Positions 23,836 through 33,503 are shown, numbered from the stretch's first letter. The stretch: 64,000 nt of DNA from Paraclostridium hominis (GCF_014306135.1 NZ_JACRWD010000001.1:744001-808000), one strand, 5' to 3'. The notes: generated by a model not told the origin, from the letters alone. Numbers and translations: made by a program.

Positions 23836-24639
23836 ATGAATAAAAATTTAAGAAGATTAATAACAAATATCATTTTATTATCATTAATACTACCACTTTC
23901 GATACTTTTTATATGGGCGATAACATCTTCTTGGGTATTTCCTGAAATTATACCTGTTAACTTTTCTATAAGAGGATTTGAATATATATTAAGCTTTGAA
24001 AATATAAAGATATTATTAAATAGCTTATTAATATCGTTAGCAGTAGTAGTATTGACTATAATAATAAGTATACCAGCAGCTAAAGCTATAGCATTATATG
24101 AGTTTAGAGGGAAAAAATTAGTTGAATTATTGATTTTATCTCCAATAATAATTCCTATGATAGCTGTAGCTATGGGAATACAATTAACCTTTATAAGACT
24201 TGGCATGGCAAACACTGTATTTGGGGTTATAATTATAAATATATTACCATGCTTACCGTATGGAATAACGATAATAACTGATGTATATAAAATAATAGGA
24301 AACAAATATGAAATACAAGCAAGTATGCTAGGAGCTAATAAGGTAGATATATTAAGGCATGTAACATTTCCTTTAATATTACCTGGAATAATAGGAGCAT
24401 CTAGTATGTGTTTTATTATTTCTTTTAGTCAGTATTTTTTAACATTAATAATAGGTGGAGGTAGTGTAATAACTTATCCACTAGTAATGTTTCCATATAT
24501 TCAAAGTGGAGATAGAACACTATCATCTCTATATAGTATAGTGTTTATTATAATAAGTTTGGTTATAGTTGTATTGATGGAAAAATCACTAGAGAGTTAT
24601 TACTTAAAAGATAAGGAGAAAAAAAATGTCATCAGTTAA
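23836..24639 (+). CDS. ABC importer permease (YnjC-like, second)
   Basis: A 267-residue permease with six membrane segments. The coupling loop has the pattern YEIQASMLGANKVDILRHV (about 156-174). AGGTGA lies 5 bases before the ATG, and the gene begins 8 bases after the first permease. Its end overlaps the ATPase gene by 14 bases. It would pair with the first permease as a heterodimeric channel. Confidence 0.85.
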   Translation: MNKNLRRLITNIILLSLILPLSILFIWAITSSWVFPEIIPVNFSIRGFEYILSFENIKILLNSLLISLAVVVLTIIISIPAAKAIALYEFRGKKLVELLILSPIIIPMIAVAMGIQLTFIRLGMANTVFGVIIINILPCLPYGITIITDVYKIIGNKYEIQASMLGANKVDILRHVTFPLILPGIIGASSMCFIISFSQYFLTLIIGGGSVITYPLVMFPYIQSGDRTLSSLYSIVFIIISLVIVVLMEKSLESYYLKDKEKKNVIS

Positions 24640-25651
24640 AATTGTTAACTTGACGAAGAGTTTTAATAATATAGAGATACTTAAAAATATAAATATTGAT
24701 ATAAATCAAGGAGAATTTGTAACACTTTTAGGGAAATCAGGATGCGGAAAGAGTACAACTTTAAAGTTAATAGCAGGACTTGTAAATCCTGATAGTGGAG
24801 ATATATTATTTGATGAAAAATCAGTTTTAAATACAAAAACTCAAAATAGGGAAGCAGTAATAGTATTTCAAGACTATTCATTATTTCCACATATGAATGT
24901 GTTTGAGAATATAGAGTTTGGTCTTAAAATAAAAAAAATAAATAAAAATACTAGAAAAAATAAAGTTAAAGAACTTTTAAATTTAGTTAAATTAGAAGAT
25001 TTTGAAAAAAAATATCCAAGTCAACTTTCAGGGGGACAAAAACAAAGGGTTGCCATTGCTAGAACATTAGCTGTAAATCCTAAGATATTATTGCTTGATG
25101 AACCTTTTTCGAGTTTAGATATAAATTTAAGAAGCGAAATGAGAGAATTTGTATTAAACCTACAAAAAAGTTTAAATATAACTACTATATTGGTTACTCA
25201 TGATAAAGAAGAAGCTTTAATGATGAGTGATAAGATAGCTGTTATGATAAATGGAGAAATAGCACAATTTGATACACCTAAAAATTTATATGAAAAACCA
25301 ATATCAAAAGAAGTTGCAAATATATTTGGCCAAAGAAATTATATAAATGGAAATATAATTGATGGAATATATAAATCCGATTTAATAAGTATAGATTTAA
25401 ATAATAATGAAAATGAGAAAAATATAGAGTTCATGATATCAAAAGAAGATATTAATATACACAACTTTAATCATATAGAAGGATTAGAAGCTAAGGTATT
25501 AAAAAAAGTATATGCAGGAGATATCACTTATTATGATGTTTCTATTAATGATACTTTAATAAAAATAAGTTCTAATAATAGTTTATATGAAGTAGGAGAA
25601 GATGTAAAAATAACAATAAATCCTAAAAATGCAGTTTACTTTAAAAAATAA
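24626..25651 (+). CDS. ABC importer ATPase (YnjD/PotA-like)
   Basis: A 341-residue ATP-binding subunit. Walker A GKSGCGKST (36-44), a Q-loop in VFQDYSLFPH, signature LSGGQKQRVAIA (from 134), Walker B LLLDEPFSSLD and the H-loop in VTHDKEEA. Residues 240-340 form a TOBE-like regulatory domain, as in PotA, CysA and MalK. It powers import through the two permeases upstream. AAGGAG precedes the ATG, which lies inside the end of the permease gene. Confidence 0.9.
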   Translation: MSSVKIVNLTKSFNNIEILKNINIDINQGEFVTLLGKSGCGKSTTLKLIAGLVNPDSGDILFDEKSVLNTKTQNREAVIVFQDYSLFPHMNVFENIEFGLKIKKINKNTRKNKVKELLNLVKLEDFEKKYPSQLSGGQKQRVAIARTLAVNPKILLLDEPFSSLDINLRSEMREFVLNLQKSLNITTILVTHDKEEALMMSDKIAVMINGEIAQFDTPKNLYEKPISKEVANIFGQRNYINGNIIDGIYKSDLISIDLNNNENEKNIEFMISKEDINIHNFNHIEGLEAKVLKKVYAGDITYYDVSINDTLIKISSNNSLYEVGEDVKITINPKNAVYFKK

Positions 25652-25696
25652 ACATATATAATTATAGGTAAATTAATACTTAAAGAGGTTGATATT

Positions 25697-26308
25697 ATGA
25701 AAGATAATAAAATCAAAGATCTAAAACCACTTGCACAAACTAAGTTTTTAAGTATTTATGATGCAAGATATGAAAATAAGATAGGAAATGAAAAACATTG
25801 GATGATAGCTTCTAGAAAAGGATATGATATTTTATCTGACAAATATTTTAATAACAAGAAAGATGAAATAGATGCTGTTGTGATAGCTGCTTTTCATAAA
25901 GAAAGCAAAAGTCTAGTGTTAGTTAAACAATTTAGAGTACCTTTAAATGATTATGTTTATGAGCTTCCTGCAGGTTTAGTTGATAATAATGAAAAAGCAG
26001 AATTAGCAGTAAAAAGAGAATTAAAAGAAGAAACTGGTCTTAAAGTTTTAGAAATTAATAAAAAATTGGGTAATAAACAACTGTACTTATCTCCTGGTAT
26101 GACGGAAGAAAGCGCAAGTTTAGTTTATTGCACTTGTGAAGGTGAATTAAGTACTAAATACCTTGAAGAAGATGAAGATATAACACCTATGTTAGTTAAT
26201 AAAGAGGAAGCAAAAAAATTAATTAATGAAGATATAAAAATAGACATTAAAGCATTTATGACTTTACAAAGTTTTGCTTTATTTGGAGAGGATTTTTTCG
26301 AATTATAA
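25697..26308 (+). CDS. Nudix hydrolase, ADP-ribose pyrophosphatase-like
   Basis: A 203-residue protein with an exact Nudix box, G-x5-E-x7-REL-x-EETGL (GLVDNNE...RELKEETGL, about residues 94-116), whose Glu residues bind Mg2+. The ELPAGLVD lead-in is typical of ADP-ribose/NUDT5-like members, which cleave ADP-ribose or nucleotide sugars to AMP plus a sugar phosphate. The exact substrate is open. GAGGTTGAT precedes the ATG; it follows the ABC operon by 45 bases with no terminator and may be read with it. Confidence 0.87.
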   Translation: MKDNKIKDLKPLAQTKFLSIYDARYENKIGNEKHWMIASRKGYDILSDKYFNNKKDEIDAVVIAAFHKESKSLVLVKQFRVPLNDYVYELPAGLVDNNEKAELAVKRELKEETGLKVLEINKKLGNKQLYLSPGMTEESASLVYCTCEGELSTKYLEEDEDITPMLVNKEEAKKLINEDIKIDIKAFMTLQSFALFGEDFFEL

Positions 26309-26387
26309 AATTTGTTTGATTATTTAAAATAGATTTTATTTTTCGATATTCAAAAATAAACATAAAATACAGAAAATAACAATAATG

Positions 26388-26405
26388 TAGTAAGAAAGCT
26401 TACTA
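26388..26405. promoter_or_regulatory. Inverted repeat upstream of the rubrerythrin promoter
   Basis: TAGTAAG-AAAG-CTTACTA, perfect 7-base arms, directly before the -35 box. Same 7-4-7 layout and TAGT/ACTA ends as the operator before hsmA. Confidence 0.5.
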
Positions 26406-26407
26406 TA

Positions 26408-26436
26408 TTGACGGGGTATATTTGATAGTATATAAT
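26408..26436 (+). promoter_or_regulatory. Rubrerythrin promoter
   Basis: TTGACG (26408-26413), 17 bases, TATAAT (26431-26436). Near-consensus; expected to be strong, with a leader of about 55 bases. Confidence 0.82.
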
Positions 26437-26499
26437 ACCGTATATATAGGGATAAAAAAGCACTGCCCAATAAATATCTTTAATATTTGGAGGATTAGT

Positions 26500-27036
26500 A
26501 TGGACATAAAGGGAACAAAAACAGAAGTAAACCTAATGAATGCATTTGCAGGAGAGTCCGAAGCTAGAAATAAATATACTTACTACGCTTTAAAAGCTAG
26601 AAAAGAAGGTTATAATAAAATAGCTGATTTCTTTGAAGAAACTGCACATAATGAAATGGCACATGCTAAAATGTGGTTTAAATTACTTCATGATGGGATT
26701 GGAACAACAGAAGAAAATTTAAAAGATGCAGCGGCTGGCGAACATTATGAATGGACAACTATGTATGAAAAGTTTGCAAAAGAAGCTGAAGAAGAAGGTT
26801 TTGATCATATAGCATTTTTATTAAGAGAAGTTGGAGCTATAGAAAAGTACCACCAAGAAAGATATAGTGAATTACTTGAAACTTTACAAGCTGATAAATT
26901 TTTAAAAAAAGAAGAAGTAGTAGAGTGGAGATGTCAAAACTGTGGATATATACATAAAGGAAATGAAGCTTTAGACGTATGTCCAGTATGTGCTCATCCA
27001 AAAGCATTTTTCGAAATAAAAGCTGACAAATTTTAA
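26500..27036 (+). CDS. rbr: Rubrerythrin
   Basis: A 178-residue peroxide-reducing protein. Residues 5-140 form the four-helix diiron domain: AFAGESEARNKY with ligand Glu19, EETAHNEMAHA in helix 2 and the second E-x2-H-type pair around AIEKYHQERY. The C-terminal about 35 residues form a rubredoxin-like domain, CQNCGYIHKG and CPVCAHP. Electrons pass from the rubredoxin-type iron to the diiron site, which reduces H2O2 to water in the cytoplasm of anaerobes. A longer frame from 26422 adds 26 residues that are not part of the family; GGAGG at 26489-26493 selects the ATG at 26500. Strong promoter and terminator on either side. Confidence 0.95.
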   Translation: MDIKGTKTEVNLMNAFAGESEARNKYTYYALKARKEGYNKIADFFEETAHNEMAHAKMWFKLLHDGIGTTEENLKDAAAGEHYEWTTMYEKFAKEAEEEGFDHIAFLLREVGAIEKYHQERYSELLETLQADKFLKKEEVVEWRCQNCGYIHKGNEALDVCPVCAHPKAFFEIKADKF

Positions 27037-27100
27037 TATATAAATAAAATTGATTGATATATACTTATTATAGTGAGAAGAAAATATACATATAGAAAAT

Positions 27101-27141
27101 ATAAATATCTCTTAATTTAAAATTAAGAGATATTTATATTT
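27101..27141. terminator. Bidirectional terminator
   Basis: ATAAATATCTCTTAAT/ATTAAGAGATATTTAT stem between convergent rbr and the MATE gene. Confidence 0.8.
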
Positions 27142-27158
27142 AAAAATAGTATTAAAAA

Positions 27159-28559
27159 TTAATCAGATTTAGTTGAAGCAAATTCAGTTTCTAGAATTTT
27201 ATTATGCGAAATATCAACTTTATCATTAATACTAACAACCGCCTTGTTTTTCCAATATCCTTTTTTGTAATAAATACCAGTAACTATCAATCCAACGAAC
27301 CAACCTATAGGTATACCCATCCATATTCCATTTACTCCATAAAAAGAAGCTAGTAAATATGAAGCAGGTATTCTGGCTATCCACAGAGAAATCATAGAAC
27401 TTATCATAGCAAATATTGAGGCACCAGCACCACGTATAGCACTAGTTAACATAAATGAAGTTCCTATAAAAACGAAAAATGGTCCTATAGTAAGTAAGTA
27501 TCTAGATCCGATAGCAACAACTTCTAAATCTTTATTAAAAAGTTTTATTAAATTTTCTTTAAATAAGAAAAATATTACTATAACTAATATTGATATAGAC
27601 AAAGCCATAATAATTGAAGATTTAACACCTTTTTTTACTCTTTCAACTTTTCCAGCTCCCATATTTTGTGCAACGAAAGTAGATACTGCACTACCTAAAT
27701 TCATTATAGGAAGTGATATAAATGTTTCTATTTTAGATCCTGCACCAAATGCAGCCATAGCAGCAGTTCCATAGCTATTAACTAATGATTGTAGTGTTAT
27801 ATTACCTACAGAGAAAAGTGTTTGTTGAATTGCTGAAGGTAATCCAAGTTTTAGTCCAGTTTTAAAAATTTCAGAATCATACTTTAAATTTTTAATTTTT
27901 ATTTTTAAAACATCATGGTTTTTATTAAGATAGACAACACTAAATATAAAAGCTACTGCTTGAGCAATTATGGTAGCTAATGCAACTCCATTTACACCCA
28001 AGTTAAAATATATTATAAAAACTATATCTAAAATTATATTTAAAATAGTGGATATTATAAGAAAATATAAAGGATTTGTAGAATCTCCAAGACCCCTTAA
28101 TATTGCACAAACAGAATTGTATCCAGTAGAAAACAAAGTACCTGCAAAGATTATTATTAAATATCCTTTAGATAATTCAAATATTTCATTAGGTGTGTTC
28201 ATGATTTTAAGAATATTTTCGCTAAAACAAACTCCTATTAAAGTTATAAAAAATGAAGCTATAAATATAAATATATAGGTTGTATCTATGGTGGCTTTAA
28301 CTTTGGAAATATTTTTAGATCCATAATATTGTGATATTAATATGGAAAATCCCAATGTTATACCCATTAAAAATGAAGTTAATAAAAACATTATAGGATT
28401 TGCACCAGATACGGCAGCCATTGCATCTTTACCAACAAACCTTCCTACAATTACGCTGTCAGCAGTGTTATAAAGTTGTTGAAATAAACTACCAATTAGC
28501 ATGGGGAGTGCAAAGTTAAATATGCATTTACTTTCACTTCCAACTGTTAAATCTTTCAT
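27159..28559 (-). CDS. MATE-family multidrug/cation efflux pump
   Basis: A 466-residue membrane protein with 12 helices in two MatE repeats. Family marks: ALPMLIGSLFQQLYNTADSVIVGRF in the first half (read in parts from residue 18) and GLPSAIQQTLFSVGN with ISLPIMNLGSAVSTFVAQNMGAG in the second. It exports organic cations or drugs in exchange for Na+ or H+; the substrate is unknown. An upstream ATG (28595) adds 12 residues that are in fact the ribosome site: CGAGGTGAGG lies 5 bases before the ATG at 28559, which I take as the start. It is a single gene with a terminator. Confidence 0.88.
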   Translation of the reverse strand: MKDLTVGSESKCIFNFALPMLIGSLFQQLYNTADSVIVGRFVGKDAMAAVSGANPIMFLLTSFLMGITLGFSILISQYYGSKNISKVKATIDTTYIFIFIASFFITLIGVCFSENILKIMNTPNEIFELSKGYLIIIFAGTLFSTGYNSVCAILRGLGDSTNPLYFLIISTILNIILDIVFIIYFNLGVNGVALATIIAQAVAFIFSVVYLNKNHDVLKIKIKNLKYDSEIFKTGLKLGLPSAIQQTLFSVGNITLQSLVNSYGTAAMAAFGAGSKIETFISLPIMNLGSAVSTFVAQNMGAGKVERVKKGVKSSIIMALSISILVIVIFFLFKENLIKLFNKDLEVVAIGSRYLLTIGPFFVFIGTSFMLTSAIRGAGASIFAMISSMISLWIARIPASYLLASFYGVNGIWMGIPIGWFVGLIVTGIYYKKGYWKNKAVVSINDKVDISHNKILETEFASTKSD

Positions 28560-28834
28560 TAAAACCTCACCTCGTTTTATTGGTTTGAAAAACAAGTTAT
28601 TAATAGTATATTAGTAAAAATTTAGAATATTCTCTATAAGTAAGGGAGAAAATAATTTTAATTCGATATAGATAAAATAATTTTAAAATGTACTTTAAGT
28701 GAAAAAATTTTGACTATTTGTAAAAAAATAACAATTTAAAAAAAGATAAGTAGATAAAAAGTAAAATATATAATATAATTTAAATACACACTAAAATTAT
28801 AAGGACAATATATTTTACAGGGGAGGAAAAGGTT

Positions 28835-29548
28835 TTGGAGACAGCTAAACTAAAAAACTTGGCAAAATCACAGATGAAAGGTAAAACTAGTATATTAATA
28901 TTTTCGAACTTAATATTTAGTATACTTACAATGATTATACCTATAATACAACTAATATCTAATAATGAATTAAATTCTATTACAAAGTTTATAATGATGA
29001 CAATAGTTCAACCATTATTTCTAGGTATAGCATATATTCACTACAACTGTACTATAGAAGGACGTAATGTAGGCATATTAGATTTATTTTATGGTTATAA
29101 AGTTAAATTATTTCGCCAAGGTATAGTATATATAGTTAGAACTTTTATAACATATTTAATGACTTCATCTTTAGTAACTTTAACTACTACTATAATTATG
29201 ATAATTAAGCCAAATCAAGCATTAATTCCAATAATAATGGCTATTATAATATTTATACCATCATTTATATTACAAACTTATCTTTCTCAAATATATTATA
29301 TAATGGTATGTAATGAAGAATTAAAAGGAACTGAAGTTTTACGAGACAGTATGCTTATGATGAGAGGAAGATTAGGAGAGTATATTATTTTGACTTTGAG
29401 TTTTATACCTTGGTTAATATTAGATATATTTACATTTAAATTAGCATCTATATGGATTAATCCATATAAAAATCAGACATTAGCAAATTATCATCACATA
29501 GTAAAAAATGCATACTATAGTGATAGCAATAAAAATATTATAGCATAA
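28835..29548 (+). CDS. DUF975 family membrane protein (second copy)
   Basis: A 237-residue membrane protein with the DUF975 N-terminal pattern KLKNLAKSQMKGKTS and about five hydrophobic segments. The EVLRDSMLMMRGRLGEY loop corresponds to ECLKESIRMMKGYKFEY in the copy at 7209. Function is unknown. The start is TTG at 28835, supported by GGGGAGG 8 bases upstream. It precedes RNase Z by 27 bases on the same strand and may be in one transcript. A paralogous pair within 22 kb suggests diverged roles rather than recent duplication, since the two share little identity outside the conserved segments. Confidence 0.72.
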   Translation: METAKLKNLAKSQMKGKTSILIFSNLIFSILTMIIPIIQLISNNELNSITKFIMMTIVQPLFLGIAYIHYNCTIEGRNVGILDLFYGYKVKLFRQGIVYIVRTFITYLMTSSLVTLTTTIIMIIKPNQALIPIIMAIIIFIPSFILQTYLSQIYYIMVCNEELKGTEVLRDSMLMMRGRLGEYIILTLSFIPWLILDIFTFKLASIWINPYKNQTLANYHHIVKNAYYSDSNKNIIA

Positions 29549-29575
29549 ATTAAAATATTAAAGAGGCGATATATT

Positions 29576-30496
29576 ATGATAGATATAAAATTATTAGGAT
29601 GTGGTGGAGGTATGCCAATTCCTGATAGATATCTTTCATCACTACTTATAAATTACAGAGGAAGAAAAATACTTATAGACTGTGGTGAGGGTACTCAAGT
29701 TTCTATGAAAATAGCGAACTCTGGATTTAAGTCAATAGACTATATATGTATAACTCATATACATGGAGATCATATAATAGGACTTCCTGGTATATTATCA
29801 ACTATAGGTAATAGTGGAAGGTTAGAACCATTAACTATAATAGGTCCAGTTGGAATAAAAGAAGCTGTAGAAGTCTTTAGAGTTATAGTAAAAGAACTTC
29901 CATATGAAATAAAAATTATAGAAGCACCTAAAGAAGACATAATAGTAAATAATAATTATATAAGTAAAGATATAATAATATCTACTGTAGAAGTAGATCA
30001 TTCATCACCATGCATAGCTTATAGTTTTTATATAAAAAGAAAAGCTAAATTTGATATAAATAAAGCTATTTCAAATGATGTACCTAAAATTCTTTGGAGT
30101 AAACTTCAAAATGGTAGAGATATAAAATTAGATGGCAAATTATATACAAAAGATATGGTAATGGGACAGCCTAGAAAGGGTATAAAAATAAGTTTTGTAA
30201 CAGATACAAGACCTAATGATGATATTATAAAATTTGTTGATAATAGTGATTTATTAATATGTGAAGGAATGTATGGAGATGATAATGATATAGAAAAAGC
30301 TATTAAAAATAAGCATATGATTTTTAGGGAAAGCGCTAATATTGCAAAAAATGCAAATGTAGAAACTTTAGTATTAACTCATTTTAGTCCTATAATAAAA
30401 GATCCTAATATCTATATTGATAATGCTACAGATATATTTGAAAATACTATAATAGGAACAGACAGAATGGGATTTAACTTGAAATTTAAGGAGTAG
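29576..30496 (+). CDS. rnz: Ribonuclease Z (tRNA 3'-end processing)
   Basis: A 306-residue metallo-beta-lactamase-fold endonuclease. It shows LGCGGGMP near the start, IDCGEGTQ, the metal motif THIHGDHIIGLPG (about 62-74), VDHSSPCIAYS, a VTDTRP segment and LTHFSP near the C-terminus. RNase Z cuts tRNA precursors after the discriminator base to allow CCA addition; two Zn2+ ions sit in the HxHxDH site. Length is typical of the short bacterial form. AAGAGGCGAT precedes the ATG. A terminator overlaps its stop codon. Confidence 0.9.
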   Translation: MIDIKLLGCGGGMPIPDRYLSSLLINYRGRKILIDCGEGTQVSMKIANSGFKSIDYICITHIHGDHIIGLPGILSTIGNSGRLEPLTIIGPVGIKEAVEVFRVIVKELPYEIKIIEAPKEDIIVNNNYISKDIIISTVEVDHSSPCIAYSFYIKRKAKFDINKAISNDVPKILWSKLQNGRDIKLDGKLYTKDMVMGQPRKGIKISFVTDTRPNDDIIKFVDNSDLLICEGMYGDDNDIEKAIKNKHMIFRESANIAKNANVETLVLTHFSPIIKDPNIYIDNATDIFENTIIGTDRMGFNLKFKE

Positions 30497-30516
30497 TAAT
30501 TATTACTACTCTTTTT
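30488..30516 (+). terminator. Terminator overlapping the rnz stop
   Basis: GAGTAGTAA-TTA-TTACTACTC with T5; the TAG stop codon is inside the 5' arm. Confidence 0.85.
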
Positions 30517-30574
30517 AGTTTTATTAAATTAATTTATGGGTATATAAAAATTATATACATTATGGAGGAAAATT

Positions 30575-30871
30575 ATGAATTATATAAATATAGATAATGA
30601 AAAATTAAAAGAAATGATAAATGAGAAAGATACGTTATTAATAGATATAAGAACAAAAGAAGAATTTGATGAAAAAAATATAGATGGAGCTATAAATATA
30701 CCTCTACAAAACTTGATGCAGGATATAGATGAGATTATAGATTACAAAGATAAAAGTGTTATAATTTATTGCAGAAGTGGCCATAGAAGTATAATTGCGT
30801 GTAATTTACTTGAAATGGAAGGTTTTAAACATATATATAATTTGGAAAAAGGAATTATAGAATATAAATAA
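30575..30871 (+). CDS. Rhodanese-like single-domain protein
   Basis: A 98-residue cytoplasmic rhodanese: LLIDIRTKEEFDEKNIDGAINIP near the start and active-site loop CRSGHRS with Cys66. It has no signal peptide, unlike the lipoprotein at 21257. It can carry persulfide sulfur in sulfur transfer or detoxification; partner unknown. TGGAGG lies 7 bases before the ATG. It is a single-gene unit ending at a strong bidirectional terminator. Confidence 0.9.
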   Translation: MNYINIDNEKLKEMINEKDTLLIDIRTKEEFDEKNIDGAINIPLQNLMQDIDEIIDYKDKSVIIYCRSGHRSIIACNLLEMEGFKHIYNLEKGIIEYK

Positions 30872-30890
30872 AATTGATATTAAATAATTA

Positions 30891-30933
30891 AAAAATGACT
30901 AAAGATTATAATAAATCTTTAGTCATTTTTTTT
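30891..30933. terminator. Bidirectional terminator
   Basis: AAAATGACTAAAGATT/AATCTTTAGTCATTTT, 16-base stem with T8, between convergent genes. Confidence 0.92.
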
Positions 30934-31484
30934 GTTTTAGAATTAATTAATGAAAATCCTAAGGTTTTATAATAGTTAACAAGCTTATCATTATTAGCAT
31001 GAAGACAAATTCTATTATAGCCTTCTTCTTTTGCTAATTTATAAGCAGTATTTAATAATTTTTCAGACAATCCAATACCTCTAAATTTTTTTAGTAAAGC
31101 TATATTAGATATATAATAATCATTTTGTGAACATTCTTTATAGAATAAATATAAAAAAGTATTAAAAGTAAATAAGATTTTATGGCATATAGATTTTTCA
31201 TATTGAATTAACTGTAAATCTGCTATAAGTGTTTCTTTTTTTATACGCTTTCCTCCTAAAGAAAGTAATATACCACAAAACTCATTATTATATTTACAAA
31301 CCAATATATTATCTAATTTAAATCTACAATTATTTAAGTTTAAGAGCTTTTTTAATTTTTCTTTTTGTTCAATTTCACTACCATATCCCCATTCATAAGT
31401 AGGATTAGGTTCTGTAGAATATATTAAATTTATTATTTTTTCAATATCTTCAGATTTTGCTTTTTTTATTATATAATCATCCAA
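30906..31484 (-). CDS. GNAT-family N-acetyltransferase
   Basis: A protein of about 192 residues. IIKKAKSEDIEKIINLIY at the N-terminus and the acetyl-CoA pyrophosphate loop KKFRGIGLSEKLL (R-x2-G-x-G/A type) followed by RICLHANNDKLVNYYKTLGF mark the GNAT fold. Substrate is unknown; relatives modify amines, amino acids or protein N-termini. The frame can begin at a TTG at 31532, but AAAGGA lies 8 bases before a TTG at 31484 and the family fold begins there, so I use 31484. Single gene, convergent with the rhodanese. Confidence 0.8.
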   Translation of the reverse strand: MDDYIIKKAKSEDIEKIINLIYSTEPNPTYEWGYGSEIEQKEKLKKLLNLNNCRFKLDNILVCKYNNEFCGILLSLGGKRIKKETLIADLQLIQYEKSICHKILFTFNTFLYLFYKECSQNDYYISNIALLKKFRGIGLSEKLLNTAYKLAKEEGYNRICLHANNDKLVNYYKTLGFSLINSKTKKMTKDLL

Positions 31485-31589
31485 AATTTCAATCCTTTCA
31501 AATATATTTATACTATTATATCTTTTTGACAATTAAATTTCACTATAAATAAAAAAATTATATATATTAAAAAATTAGTTTGGAATTTG

Positions 31590-31618
31590 TTGAAAACGAT
31601 ATCTCAAAGTGGTAAAAT
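31590..31618 (+). promoter_or_regulatory. Promoter with cre-like site, first aminopeptidase
   Basis: TTGAAA (31590-31595), 17 bases, TAAAAT (31613-31618). TGAAAACGATATCT (31591-31604) matches 13 of 14 positions of the CcpA cre consensus TGWAANCGNTNWCA and covers the -35 box, so carbon-catabolite repression is likely. Confidence 0.65.
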
Positions 31619-31712
31619 TTATACAAACAAATAAATAACAAATTGTTAGATACAACTTAAGAAATATTTAATTCCATTTAAAAATATCAAATATAATTGG
31701 GGAGGATTTATT

Positions 31713-33503
31713 ATGATAAAAGAAAGATTATCCATGCTTAGAAAGTATATGAATGAAAAAAATATAGATGCATATATAATACCATCTTCAGACAATCATC
31801 AAAGTGAGTATGTTGGAGATTACTTTAAATGCAGAGAATTTATATCAGGATTTACAGGTTCTGCAGGTACTGTAGTAGTAACTATGGAAGAAGCAGGTCT
31901 ATGGACTGATGGAAGATACTTTATACAAGCAGAAAATGAATTAAAAGGAAGTACTATAAAGTTATTTAAGATGGGAGAAGAAGGGGTACCCACTACTGAT
32001 GAATACTTATATAACAATATAAAAGAAGGTGGAGTATTAGGTTTTGATGGTAGAGTTATCTGTGCAAAAGAAGGTTCAAATTTAGAAGATAAATTAGCAC
32101 AAAAAAATATAAAAATAGTTTATGAATATGATTTAGTTGGAAAGGTATGGGAAGATAGACCTTCTCTATCAACTGAAAAAGCATTTTTACTAGATGTAAA
32201 ATTTGCAGGAGAAACATTTAGCTCAAAATTAGAAAGACTTAGAAATGCCATGAGAGAGAAAAATGTAACAGCTCATGTTATAACAACTCTTGATGATATA
32301 GCTTGGTTATTTAACATAAGAGGTGGAGATGTTAAATTCAATCCAGTAGTTTTATCTTATGCATTAATAACTTTAGATAAAGTCTATTTATTTGTAGATG
32401 AAACTAAGTTAAATGAAGAAATATTAAATGAATTAAATAAAGAAGATGTATGCATAAAACCATATAATGATATTTATGAATTTATAAAAACTTTAGACAA
32501 AGATGAAAAGATACTATTAGATTCAACAAAAATAAACTATGCTATATTAAATAACATACCTAATGAAGTTATTAAAGTAGATGAATTTAACCCAACTATG
32601 TTTATGAAAGCTCAAAAAAATAAGGTTGAGTTAGAAAATATAAGAAACAGTCATATAAAAGATGGTGTAGCTTTTACTAAGTTTATGTACTGGTTAAAAA
32701 ATAATGTTGGTAAGATAGAAATATCTGAGTTAAGCGCATCTAAGAAATTAGAAGATTTAAGAAGAGAACAAGATGGATTTATAGAACCAAGCTTTGGAAC
32801 TATAGCAGGATATAGAGAACATGCTGCTATGATGCACTATAGTGCAACACCTGAAACAGATTATAAATTAGAACCAAGAGATTTATTCTTAATAGATTCA
32901 GGTGGACAGTATTATGATGGAACTACAGATATAACTAGAACTATGGCATTAGGTGAAGTTAATGATGAACTTAAAAAACATTTTACAGCTGTAGTTAGAG
33001 GTATGATAAACTTATCAATGGCTAAGTTTTTACATGGGGTAAGAGGATATAACTTAGATATATTAGCAAGAAGACCGATGTGGAATATGGGAATAGATTA
33101 TAAGTGTGGAACAGGTCATGGTATAGGATTTTTATTAAATGTCCATGAAGCTCCAAATGGATTTAGATGGAGAATAGTTCCTGAAAGATTTGATAGTGCA
33201 GTACTTGAAGAAGGAATGGTAACAACTAATGAACCAGGTATATACATAGAAGGTTCTCATGGTATAAGAGTGGAAAATGAATTATTTGTTAGAAAAGCAG
33301 AGAAAAATGAATATGGTCAATTTATGGAATTTGAAGTTGTTACATTGGCTCCAATAGATTTAGATATTATAGATGTGAAAGAAATGAATAGAGAAGAAAG
33401 AGAATATTTAAATTGTTATCATAAGTTGGTTTATGATAAAATATCACCATTCTTAACTATTGAAGAAAAAGAATGGTTAAAAGAATATACTAGAGAGATA
33501 TAA
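31713..33503 (+). CDS. Xaa-Pro aminopeptidase (M24B), first tandem copy
   Basis: A 596-residue three-domain aminopeptidase P-like enzyme. Two creatinase-type N-terminal domains (about 1-130 and 150-300) precede the pita-bread catalytic domain (from about 310). Metal ligands are seen in LIDSGGQYYDGTTDITRT (two Asp), GTGHGIG (His), TNEPGIYIE (Glu) and RVENELF (Glu). It removes an N-terminal residue ahead of proline, needing two Mn2+ or similar ions. No signal peptide, so cytoplasmic. GGGGAGG precedes the ATG. The next gene encodes a close paralogue of identical length, and a peptide transporter follows, forming a peptide-use block. Confidence 0.93.
   Translation: MIKERLSMLRKYMNEKNIDAYIIPSSDNHQSEYVGDYFKCREFISGFTGSAGTVVVTMEEAGLWTDGRYFIQAENELKGSTIKLFKMGEEGVPTTDEYLYNNIKEGGVLGFDGRVICAKEGSNLEDKLAQKNIKIVYEYDLVGKVWEDRPSLSTEKAFLLDVKFAGETFSSKLERLRNAMREKNVTAHVITTLDDIAWLFNIRGGDVKFNPVVLSYALITLDKVYLFVDETKLNEEILNELNKEDVCIKPYNDIYEFIKTLDKDEKILLDSTKINYAILNNIPNEVIKVDEFNPTMFMKAQKNKVELENIRNSHIKDGVAFTKFMYWLKNNVGKIEISELSASKKLEDLRREQDGFIEPSFGTIAGYREHAAMMHYSATPETDYKLEPRDLFLIDSGGQYYDGTTDITRTMALGEVNDELKKHFTAVVRGMINLSMAKFLHGVRGYNLDILARRPMWNMGIDYKCGTGHGIGFLLNVHEAPNGFRWRIVPERFDSAVLEEGMVTTNEPGIYIEGSHGIRVENELFVRKAEKNEYGQFMEFEVVTLAPIDLDIIDVKEMNREEREYLNCYHKLVYDKISPFLTIEEKEWLKEYTREI

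Noticed and set aside
21766..25651. Thiamine or polyamine importer name for the YnjBCD-like operon
   Set aside because: There is no riboswitch or biosynthetic neighbour, and similarity is only at the general binding-protein level.
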